Positions 1 to 5,026 of a stretch of DNA of 5,438 bases are shown here, one piece after another. The position numbers and the translations under genes are program-made. Under the pieces are notes generated by a model. It saw nothing but the letters and a program-made list of their open reading frames with translations, was not told where the DNA came from and made no database searches. The DNA is from Verrucomicrobiales bacterium (lineage in GTDB: Bacteria; Verrucomicrobiota; Verrucomicrobiia; Limisphaerales; SXQI01): contig JAQGOX010000582.1 of the NCBI GenBank assembly GCA_028293365.1, forward strand, positions 1 through 5,438. The letters are read 5' to 3'. The first letter of the stretch is position 1. Every line of letters begins with the position of its first letter.

Positions 1-1
1 C

Positions 2-352
2 CAGGCGATTGGTCCGTTGAGAAGTCCGGGATTGCTGGAAAAACATTACGCTCCAAAAGCGAGAGTGATTATTCGCTCATGGAAGACCGAGAAAGAGCTG
101 GTTCAAGCGATCGGTGTTGCGGGATTCTCTCCCCAGGAAGCCCATTTGATCGTACATACGGAAATACCGCGCACAAGCCTGTTTGGTCATATCTCGGTTA
201 TCCCGCTCGATGCGGAAGCGTACGCGCGCGCTATTTATTCCGAATTGCATCAACGGGACGAAGCGGAAGCCAGGCTGATCGTTGTTGAACAACTTCCGGA
301 CACATCTGATTGGGAAGGAATTAATGATCGGTTACGGCGTGCCAGTGCTTGA
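2..352 (+). CDS. sua5: Threonylcarbamoyl-AMP synthase, Sua5 type, C-terminal part (5' truncated by window edge)
   Basis: This is the last 116 residues of a protein that begins before the window; the frame is open from base 2 and stops with TGA at 350-352. The first visible residues contain SPGLLEKHYAPKA, the conserved linker motif (SPG...HYAPK) that joins the catalytic YrdC-like domain to the Sua5 C-terminal domain. The remainder fits that domain, ending in the typical pattern YARAIYSELHQRDE, then LIVVEQLP, then INDRLRRASA. Sua5/TsaC enzymes make threonylcarbamoyl-AMP from threonine, bicarbonate and ATP in the cytoplasm, the first step of the universal t6A37 modification of ANN-decoding tRNAs. 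The catalytic domain lies outside the window, so activity cannot be judged. The TTG at 17 is an internal codon, not a start. The next gene is convergent. Confidence 0.9.
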   Translation, partial: QAIGPLRSPGLLEKHYAPKARVIIRSWKTEKELVQAIGVAGFSPQEAHLIVHTEIPRTSLFGHISVIPLDAEAYARAIYSELHQRDEAEARLIVVEQLPDTSDWEGINDRLRRASA

Positions 353-435
353 CGCAACCAAGCCTCTTGGTCCGAGCATAGGAAAGGGGGTCGGCCTCAT
401 AAATCCCCAGTGATTCGCTGCGAAATGCGGATTCT

Positions 436-479
436 AAAAAAGGGAGCCTCTCGCGTTCATGTTGCCGCGAAAGGCTCCC
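436..479 (-). terminator. Intrinsic terminator downstream of glf
   Basis: The arms at 442-455 and 466-479 form a 14-bp stem with one C/A mismatch around a 10-nt loop. Read on the minus strand, the hairpin is followed directly by TTTTTT (436-441), a classic Rho-independent terminator about 40 nt past the glf stop codon. On the plus strand the hairpin is followed only by a T-poor stretch, so it may end Sua5 transcripts less efficiently. Confidence 0.88.
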
Positions 480-515
480 ATCCCCTTTATTCCCTCCTCT
501 ATTCCCCCAACCACC

Positions 516-1703
516 TCAGCTTGCCCCAGTCAAAATCTTGCTTCGTCCATTGGAAAGTCCGTTGCCATTCTCATGGTGAACCGACGTACGGGCTGTGGTC
601 ACGATCGGTTCATCCGCTCCGGCGATTTTTGTAAATAAAGTCAGTGCCTGCGCAACGACCTGGTCCATATTGTAGTACTTGTAAGTCGCCAGACGGCCCG
701 CGAAATAAACGTCCGAAGCAGCATCTGCCAGCGCTTGATACTTTTTGTAAAGGTCTGCGTTTTCAGCGCGCGGCACGGGATAGTATGGATCTCCCTGATC
801 TTGCGGAATTTCGTAAACCAGAGTGGTTTGCTTGTGTTCCTGTCCTGTCAAGTATTTGAATTCCGTACAGCGGGTATAAGCGTAATCATTGGGGTAGTTA
901 ATCACCGGCGCGGACTGGAATCGTTCGCAGTCGTGGGTTTCGAACTGGAATTTGAGCGATCGATAGGGAAGTTTTCCATACCGATAGTCAAAAAATTCAT
1001 CCACCGGCCCTGTGTAAACCAATTTCTTGTATGGGATGTAATCGATCACCTCTTTGTAGTCCGTGTTTGTCATCACCTTGATGTTCTTATGCGAGAGCAT
1101 ATTTTCAAACATGCGGGTGAAACCGTGCAGTGGCATGGCCTGATAGCTGTCTGTGAAATACCGATTGTCGCGATTGGTGCGCGTGGGGATGCGGGCGGTG
1201 ACAGCGGCGTCGAGTTCTGAAGGGTCCACACCCCATTGCTTACGCGTATAACCACGGAAGAATTTTTCGTAAAGTTCGCGGCCAACCTTGCTTATCACCA
1301 CATCTTCGGATGTTTTGATTTCCTCCCGCGGCTCGGCGAGCGACGCGAGGAACTTTTCAACCTCCATTGAATTCAGATTCGTGCCATAAAGCTGGTTGAT
1401 TGTGTCCAGGTTGATCGGGATCGGAACCAATTGTCCATCGACACTTGCGAGGACTCGGTGCTGATACGCGCGCCACTTCGTAAACTGGGAAAGATGATCG
1501 AATACCGGTTTCGAATTCGTATGGAAAATGTGCGGGCCATACTGGTGGATCATGACCCCTGCATCATCGTAGCGGTCATAGGCATTGCCACCGATGTGTG
1601 GGCGCTTGTCGATGATCAGGACCTTTTTATCGAGCTGGCTGGCGAGCCGTTCTGCCAGCGTCGATCCTGAAAAACCTGCTCCAACTATTAAGTAATCAAA
1701 CAT
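516..1703 (-). CDS. glf: UDP-galactopyranose mutase
   Basis: A 395-residue cytoplasmic flavoenzyme that interconverts UDP-galactopyranose and UDP-galactofuranose, supplying galactofuranose for surface glycans. Visible landmarks are the N-terminal FAD-binding Rossmann motif VGAGFSG (residues 7-13) with IIDKRPHIGGNAYD (30-43), GPHIFHTN (56-63), the RKQWG segment (154-158), the mobile-loop region with R175, TRCTEFK with R278, and the C-terminal flavin-binding block FAGRLATYKYYNMDQVV (334-350). By family knowledge R175 and R278 probably match the two substrate-phosphate-binding arginines (R174 and R280 in Klebsiella). The ATG at 1703 was chosen because the FAD motif starts four residues later; the frame stays open upstream to 1856 but that part lies inside the preceding gene. 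No good ribosome-binding site is seen, and the start is 29 bp after the glycosyltransferase stop, so translational coupling is likely. The last 25-30 residues (Asn/Gly/Ser-rich) look like a disordered tail beyond the usual core. Confidence 0.97.
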   Translation of the reverse strand: MFDYLIVGAGFSGSTLAERLASQLDKKVLIIDKRPHIGGNAYDRYDDAGVMIHQYGPHIFHTNSKPVFDHLSQFTKWRAYQHRVLASVDGQLVPIPINLDTINQLYGTNLNSMEVEKFLASLAEPREEIKTSEDVVISKVGRELYEKFFRGYTRKQWGVDPSELDAAVTARIPTRTNRDNRYFTDSYQAMPLHGFTRMFENMLSHKNIKVMTNTDYKEVIDYIPYKKLVYTGPVDEFFDYRYGKLPYRSLKFQFETHDCERFQSAPVINYPNDYAYTRCTEFKYLTGQEHKQTTLVYEIPQDQGDPYYPVPRAENADLYKKYQALADAASDVYFAGRLATYKYYNMDQVVAQALTLFTKIAGADEPIVTTARTSVHHENGNGLSNGRSKILTGAS

Positions 1704-1732
1704 ATTTTTTGGTATCTGCCCGCGAAGGCATC

Positions 1733-2938
1733 TCAAGCCGTGGCTAAATCCCGTGACAGGCGGCTCTTTCCTCGCGAAGAAGCTGCGCCGCTTTTTTTCT
1801 TTTCGTTTAAAGCATCCTGAATATGACCTTCGAGTTTCGCGACGATCATATGCCACTGGTTTTCCTCGGCCATTTGAATACCGCGCTCAATAGCATCTTC
1901 GTCGGGTTCTTCCACTGCCTTGATACAGAGTGCTATGAATTCATCGTGCGAATGGGCGATTTTCACCGCATCGGCAAAGTTTGAGACAACATCAGGGACA
2001 GGAGAAGATACGATCGGCCGCGCCGTGGCCATGTACTCCAGGGCCTTGGTAGGGTTAATAAACTCCGTGGCCTCGTTCATTGCAAACGGCATCATGCAAA
2101 CATCAAATCCCTTGGTGTAAGAAGGCAGTTGCGCGTACTCGCGCCGACCGAGCCAAAGGATTCGTTCGTGGCGCGGAAGGGAATTCGGGTCCACTTTTAC
2201 AACCGGGCCAACCATCACGACTGTCCAGTCGGGATGTCCGTCGACTAGTTTAGCGATGAGTTCGTAATCCAATCTTTCGTCCACCACGCCGAAGTATCCG
2301 AGCACCGGTTTGCCTGCCGATTTGATATCCTCGGGTAATTCTGTCGCTTCGTCGCGAGCTTTGCTGAAATGAGGCACATCGACGCCGCATCCATAAAAGT
2401 GAACGTTTTTATTATAGCGTGATTTGGATTGCCAAAGTTTGCGTCCTCCCGTGAAAACCACATCTGCTTTGGAGAGCAATTCGCGCTCACGAGAAATTAA
2501 TTCCGGCGGCGCGAATTTGAACTGCGAGAGTTCGTCCATGCAATCGTAGACCAAAGCGCTTTCATTCATCTCGCCAGCGAACGCTGTAGTCGCCATGGGA
2601 TCGTAGATCCATTGCACAGGGTTTTCGAACTCGCCTTCGAGCGGCCCATTGATGGCTTCTTTCAGTAAGCGAAGCCTTTCTTTATCGACCCAGGGTCCGT
2701 CATTGAAACGGGAAGCAGGAAAATGGGTCTGCATCACCGTAATGTTGGGAAACTGCGGCACTGGCGCAATTGAATAGGTCGGTACTTCGTTTCGATCGTG
2801 AAGAAGTGGCCCTTCTACAAACAGGATCCGGTGGTTTTTTGAAAGTCTCGACAGAAACTGCTGGGGACGTTGCCACACCCCTTCCCAGCGAAGGTGACAG
2901 TGGACGATGATGGGGTAATTATTGATTCCCTGCTCCAT
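1733..2938 (-). CDS. GT-B fold glycosyltransferase (group 1 / GT4-like), partner of glf
   Basis: A 401-residue protein with the two-domain GT-B layout. The N-terminal acceptor domain opens with HLRWEGVWQRPQ (15-26), a signature of glycosyltransferases often annotated beside nucleotide-sugar genes, and includes YDCMDELSQF (131-140). The C-terminal nucleotide-sugar domain starts near GKPVLGYFGVVDERLDYELI (209-228), continues with WLGRREY (262-268) and MMPF (282-285), and carries the donor-binding block INPTKALEYMATARPIVSS (294-312). The second glutamate of the usual E-x7-E motif is E301; the first is not at its canonical position. No signal peptide or membrane helix is seen, so it probably acts at the cytoplasmic face. 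The Lys/Ser/Arg-rich tail (379-396) may favour membrane contact. It is the first gene of an operon with glf 29 bp downstream, suggesting surface-glycan assembly, perhaps with galactofuranose; donor and acceptor cannot be read from sequence. The ATG at 2938 lacks a strong ribosome-binding site. Confidence 0.92.
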   Translation of the reverse strand: MEQGINNYPIIVHCHLRWEGVWQRPQQFLSRLSKNHRILFVEGPLLHDRNEVPTYSIAPVPQFPNITVMQTHFPASRFNDGPWVDKERLRLLKEAINGPLEGEFENPVQWIYDPMATTAFAGEMNESALVYDCMDELSQFKFAPPELISRERELLSKADVVFTGGRKLWQSKSRYNKNVHFYGCGVDVPHFSKARDEATELPEDIKSAGKPVLGYFGVVDERLDYELIAKLVDGHPDWTVVMVGPVVKVDPNSLPRHERILWLGRREYAQLPSYTKGFDVCMMPFAMNEATEFINPTKALEYMATARPIVSSPVPDVVSNFADAVKIAHSHDEFIALCIKAVEEPDEDAIERGIQMAEENQWHMIVAKLEGHIQDALNEKKKSGAASSRGKSRLSRDLATA

Positions 2939-3235
2939 ATAAAACGGTTTGGTTTTGAACTGAACGTTGGGGATACTGGGAACAAGACCTTCCCGAGTTC
3001 TTCAGGTTTAGGGATGTTCGGCAGCGCGTTAACATTGACCACAACAATAGCTTGCAAGCGCAAGCTGTGTAGAGGGGGACAGCCTGTAATTGATTTCAGG
3101 AAATTTCGTCGGGAAATTCAGGGTTTTACCTAGCAGCCTACGTTGAGGTCGCGGACGATTGATGGGAATTCCCGCCCCATCGTAGTTTCGATGGTCCGAT
3201 ACAATTGCATGGGCGTCCGCGGAATCGTGCGAAAT
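2939..3235. other. Intergenic region upstream of the glycosyltransferase-glf operon; no convincing gene
   Basis: No ORF here looks like a real protein. It must hold the promoter of the minus-strand operon, but I find no good -35/-10 pair. Visible structure: a 7-bp hairpin with a 4-nt loop (3049-3066), a perfect 10-bp palindrome GGGAATTCCC (3164-3173), and a 6-bp hairpin (3177-3182 with 3189-3194) whose left arm overlaps an alternative pairing (3161-3166 with 3176-3181). A 26-codon minus-strand reading frame (3208 to 3130) is open but has no supporting evidence. Confidence 0.5.
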
Positions 3236-3264
3236 AAAAAAAAAGCGCGAGCAAAAGCTCGCGC
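3236..3264 (-). terminator. Intrinsic terminator downstream of the glutaredoxin gene
   Basis: A perfect 8-bp GC-rich stem (3245-3252 with 3257-3264) closes a 4-nt AAAA loop. Reading the minus strand, it is followed by a run of nine T (3236-3244). It lies about 27 nt after the glutaredoxin stop codon. It would also isolate the glycosyltransferase operon from read-through. Confidence 0.93.
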
Positions 3265-3290
3265 ATTCGAATTTAAAGTCGGTTTTGCGA

Positions 3291-3629
3291 TTATCGCTTG
3301 ATCTGCATCCACGATGATTCCGGCTCGTGGGTGGCGCAGGGGGCGTTCGTGGGCGCGTCGGCTGCGCGTTCGTTTTTCGATGTCAGATTATTTGCCAGGA
3401 GATAGGCTTCTACTTCATCACCGCTGACGTCCGGAAGCATGTGGCCGTTGACTTCAACACAGGGGCTCAGCATCTGGCCGCTTTTTTGAATCATTTCCTG
3501 GCGCTGAACAGGGTCGTTAATAATATCGCGATCTTCGAATGGAAGGTCGTATTTGCGCATGATAGCGCGGACACCTTGGCTCCAGCCACAGGAGGGTTTC
3601 AAATAGGCAATGATTTTCGGTTTATTCAT
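3291..3629 (-). CDS. Glutaredoxin-like protein with CGWS active site and Cys-containing C-terminal tail
   Basis: A 112-residue cytoplasmic thioredoxin-fold protein. The first strand and active site read KIIAYLKPSCGWSQGVRAIM (residues 5-24); C14-GWS resembles the CGFS type of monothiol glutaredoxins rather than the dithiol CPYC type. The expected cis-proline is P56 in LSPCVEVNG, and VSGDEVEAYL (68-77) matches the glutathione-binding helix start. Family members reduce protein or glutathione mixed disulfides, or carry Fe-S clusters; which applies here is not decidable. Two oddities: a second cysteine (C57) follows the cis-proline, and a hydrophilic tail of about 30 residues beyond the fold contains C98. 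The ATG at 3629 is preferred because it sits directly before the first strand; in-frame starts at 3659 and 3677 would add residues unlike the family. No ribosome-binding site is evident. It is followed by a strong terminator and appears monocistronic. Confidence 0.88.
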   Translation of the reverse strand: MNKPKIIAYLKPSCGWSQGVRAIMRKYDLPFEDRDIINDPVQRQEMIQKSGQMLSPCVEVNGHMLPDVSGDEVEAYLLANNLTSKNERAADAPTNAPCATHEPESSWMQIKR

Positions 3630-3779
3630 AGTCGCATCAAGCGGATAACAACCTGCCATACCGCTGGACTTTGGCAATATTTTCCTCTTGGGCGATCATC
3701 GTGTCGAAGAATGGCTGTGGCAGCTTTAGTCGTCTTGAGTCAAGTGTCGAATAATCAGATTGGTGTCGGAATCGATCAT
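3626..3779 (-). pseudogene. Remnant of a VapC-family PIN-domain toxin, N-terminal part, frameshifted and truncated
   Basis: From the ATG at 3779 the minus strand encodes MIDSDTNLIIRHLTQDD and then TAA (3726-3728). This closely fits the start of VapC PIN-domain ribonucleases (pattern MI-x-x-DTN-x-hydrophobic-x-R-x-LTQDD), including the first catalytic aspartate in DTN. In the next frame, beginning at 3727, the sequence continues KAATAIL, which resembles what normally follows in this family (Lys-Ala-rich helix after LTQDDPxQS), so a small deletion or frameshift is implied. After roughly ten more residues the resemblance is lost, and the frame ends in a TGA overlapping the glutaredoxin start. 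A full VapC is about 130 residues, so the later catalytic acids are absent and no toxin can be made. The family assignment rests on a short match recognised by eye. Confidence 0.6.
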
Positions 3780-3898
3780 GTCCCGTGATGCTTTTGGGCC
3801 AGTTCTCGAGCCATGGCTGCGTCCATATCCGCAGGCGTTTTGGATTTCCAGTTTCTCGGCAGATGTAATTTCAAAACTCCCGCCGATGCCCCCGGCGT
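3776..3898 (-). pseudogene. Remnant of an AbrB/MazE-type antitoxin, C-terminal part, partner of the VapC remnant
   Basis: The frame is open from just after a TAA (3899-3901) to a TGA at 3776-3778 that overlaps the VapC remnant's ATG in the ATGA arrangement typical of toxin-antitoxin operons. Its end contains ADMDAAMARELAQ, which resembles the C-terminal helix (DM-N/D-AAIA-x-R) of AbrB-type antitoxins that precede VapC genes. The upstream 20 codons do not show the swapped-hairpin DNA-binding domain and there is no ATG in frame; the only candidate start is a TTG at 3874. In another frame just upstream, SFEITSAEKLEIQ is protein-like, so a further frameshift near 3841 is possible. Non-functional on present evidence. 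The family call is less certain than that of its partner. Confidence 0.45.
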
Positions 3899-3948
3899 TT
3901 AGAGAATCGCCCGAAGTCCGATTCAGGGAGCAACCTCGATAAACGCCG

Positions 3949-3956
3949 ATTATATT
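3949..3956. promoter_or_regulatory. Candidate overlapping -10 elements facing both ways
   Basis: The minus strand reads TATAAT at 3954-3949, a perfect -10 consensus pointing at the vapBC remnant and glutaredoxin. The plus strand reads TATATT at 3951-3956, pointing at the PfpI-like gene, whose ATG is 45 nt further on. Neither has a recognisable -35 at 16-18 nt, so this is a weak prediction. Confidence 0.3.
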
Positions 3957-3991
3957 GTCTGCCGAAAGCGCGAGGTGGGATTTTTGAAATT

Positions 3992-3997
3992 GGTGAT
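3992..3997 (+). promoter_or_regulatory. Ribosome-binding site deciding the start of the PfpI-like gene
   Basis: GGTGAT matches the extended anti-Shine-Dalgarno partner (AGGAGGTGAT) and lies 4 nt before the ATG at 4002. This favours 4002 over the in-frame GTG at 3975. Confidence 0.55.
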
Positions 3998-4001
3998 AAC
4001 T

Positions 4002-4586
4002 ATGAATGCGCAATTAAACGGTAAAAAAGTGGCGATCCTGGTCGCCAACGGTTTTGAGCAAAGTGAACTGTTGGAGCCGAAGAAAGCACTGGAAGATGCG
4101 GGCGCCGAAACGGAAATCGTGTCACCGGTAGAAGGCAAAGTACAGGGTTGGAAAGACGAGGACTGGGGTAAGAAACTGGCGGTTGATGTGCCGCTCGACG
4201 AAGCGGATGCGGATAATTACGACGCGTTGCTCCTGCCGGGGGGAGTAATGAATCCGGATAAACTGCGCGCGAACGAAGAGGCAGTCGATTTTGTGCGCGC
4301 ATTTTTTGACGCCGGAAAGCCGGTGGCGGCCATCTGTCACGGACCGTGGACATTGATTAACGCCGGGGTGGTTGAGGGGCGAAAAATGACCTCCTATGCA
4401 TCTATTCGTGTCGATTTGGAAAATGCCGGTGCGCGGTGGGTCGATGAGGAGGTGGTTGTGGACAATGGTTTAGTCACGAGCCGCCAGCCGTCGGATATCC
4501 CTGCATTTAATCGAAAAATGATCGAGGAGATCGCTGAAGGCCGTCATGAACTGGCCGGGCGACGAATGGAGGCCGCAGCCCGTTAA
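4002..4586 (+). CDS. DJ-1/PfpI family protein (type 1 glutamine amidotransferase-like)
   Basis: A complete 194-residue cytoplasmic protein with the flavodoxin-like DJ-1/PfpI fold. It begins with KKVAILVANGFEQSELLEP (8-26), where E19 matches the conserved acidic residue that contacts the catalytic thiol. LLLPGGVMNPDKLR (76-89) is the glycine-rich segment near the active site, and AAICHGPWTLINAG (109-122) is the nucleophile elbow, with C112 as nucleophile and H113 beside it. The C-terminal half has SYASIRVDLENAGARWVDEE and TSRQPSDIPAFN, typical of the PfpI/YhbO/general stress protein 18 branch. Relatives are variously described as proteases, chaperones or glyoxalase/deglycase-type enzymes; the exact activity cannot be chosen here. 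The length is slightly above the usual 170-190. The ATG at 4002 was chosen for its ribosome-binding site and because MNAQLNGKKV leads directly into the first strand. It appears monocistronic and ends before a shared terminator. Confidence 0.94.
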   Translation: MNAQLNGKKVAILVANGFEQSELLEPKKALEDAGAETEIVSPVEGKVQGWKDEDWGKKLAVDVPLDEADADNYDALLLPGGVMNPDKLRANEEAVDFVRAFFDAGKPVAAICHGPWTLINAGVVEGRKMTSYASIRVDLENAGARWVDEEVVVDNGLVTSRQPSDIPAFNRKMIEEIAEGRHELAGRRMEAAAR

Positions 4587-4618
4587 TGGTTCGCTCGGTA
4601 GTTTGACAAATTACAAAA

Positions 4619-4645
4619 AAAAGGCGCGGTTCTACCGCGCCTTTT
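4619..4645. terminator. Bidirectional intrinsic terminator between convergent genes
   Basis: A perfect 8-bp stem (4623-4630 with 4634-4641) closes a 3-nt loop, extended by A-T pairs (4619-4622 with 4642-4645). A run of A precedes it (4615-4622) and TTTT plus T-rich sequence follows, so both strands present a GC hairpin followed by U residues. It serves the PfpI-like gene ending at 4586 (+) and the small gene ending at 4665 (-). Confidence 0.92.
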
Positions 4646-4664
4646 AATTTTAAATTACGGCGGG

Positions 4665-4889
4665 CTAAAAATGGAAGCTCTCACGAACCGGCTTGTCTTC
4701 AAGGACAGGCTCAAGTTTATTGAGGGCTTCAATAAAGGCATCCTTGGTGCTATGTAGGCGGCTGGATTTGGCCTTGCCCTTTTGGACACGGTATTCAATG
4801 AGGCGCGCGCCAATTGTGAGGATGGTACGATGCGCGCCATCGTTGCATCTCCATTGTTGACCTTTCTTGAGCTGCTCGAGCGTAATCAT
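4665..4889 (-). CDS. Small uncharacterised protein (74 residues)
   Basis: I do not recognise this family. The 74-residue product starts MITLEQLKKGQQW and is mixed charged and hydrophobic without a signal peptide or membrane helix. Features: a possible short beta-rich core (QQWRCNDGAHRTILTIGARLIEYRVQ, in parts residues 11-36) with a single Cys at 15, a basic stretch KGKAKSSR (37-44), then a helix-like segment DAFIEALNKLEPVLEDK (50-66). I take it as real because it is compact, starts with ATG, is flanked by a strong terminator 20 nt after its stop, and has a plausible promoter just upstream. The alternative minus-strand frame 4655-4840 is Ser/Arg/Pro-rich and looks like a shadow. No ribosome-binding site is visible, and the predicted transcript start would leave a very short leader. 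The function is unknown and the neighbours give no clue. Confidence 0.68.
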   Translation of the reverse strand: MITLEQLKKGQQWRCNDGAHRTILTIGARLIEYRVQKGKAKSSRLHSTKDAFIEALNKLEPVLEDKPVRESFHF

Positions 4890-4902
4890 CTTTTAGAGGC
4901 GC

Positions 4903-4931
4903 AGTATGACATGGTTTCCGCGGATTAACAA
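4903..4931 (-). promoter_or_regulatory. Candidate sigma-70-type promoter for the small 74-residue gene
   Basis: Minus strand: TTGTTA (4931-4926, 4 of 6 to TTGACA), a 17-nt spacer, then CATACT (4908-4903, 4 of 6 to TATAAT). Transcription would begin near 4896, only a few nucleotides before the ATG at 4889, giving an almost leaderless mRNA. This would fit the missing ribosome-binding site. Confidence 0.3.
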
Positions 4932-5014
4932 TTCTTTCTGCAATCTCTGAATCTGAGCGCGATTGTATATTTCTTTTGGAGTAGTGATGATCAAAGCAAC
5001 AAACTGCGTCTGAT

Positions 5015-5019
5015 AAGGA
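5015..5019 (+). promoter_or_regulatory. Ribosome-binding site deciding the GTG start at 5027
   Basis: AAGGA lies 7 nt before the GTG at 5027, the best Shine-Dalgarno match in this interval. It supports GTG rather than the later in-frame ATG within the signal peptide (codon 18). Confidence 0.55.
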
Positions 5020-5026
5020 ACTCAAA

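Noticed and set aside
735..1220. 161-codon plus-strand ORF lying antisense to glf
   Set aside because: It lies wholly inside the well-supported glf gene, has no recognisable motif and reads as a shadow of the glf codon pattern.
1704..1856. N-terminal extension of Glf from the upstream ATG at 1856
   Set aside because: As a normal start it would lie deep inside the glycosyltransferase gene and add 51 Arg/Lys-rich residues before the FAD motif; kept only as a possible frameshift linker.
3049..3066. 7-bp hairpin as a terminator
   Set aside because: The stem is short and neither strand has a T run after it, so it is only noted as a local inverted repeat.
3327..3788. 153-codon plus-strand ORF across glutaredoxin and the vapC remnant
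   Set aside because: Antisense to the glutaredoxin and its strong minus-strand terminator context; no domain recognised; composition looks like a reverse-frame shadow.
3760..3942. 60-codon plus-strand ORF upstream of the PfpI-like gene
   Set aside because: Pro/Ser/Phe-rich with no motif, antisense to the toxin-antitoxin remnant, and no ribosome-binding site.
3975..4001. GTG at 3975 as the PfpI-like start
   Set aside because: The ATG at 4002 has a good ribosome-binding site (GGTGAT) and leads straight into the first strand of the fold.
3726..4013. 95-codon minus-strand ORF taken as one intact gene
   Set aside because: Its first part is antisense to the start of the PfpI-like gene and its middle is not in the antitoxin frame; only the last 17 codons look like a protein, the VapC N-terminus reported separately.
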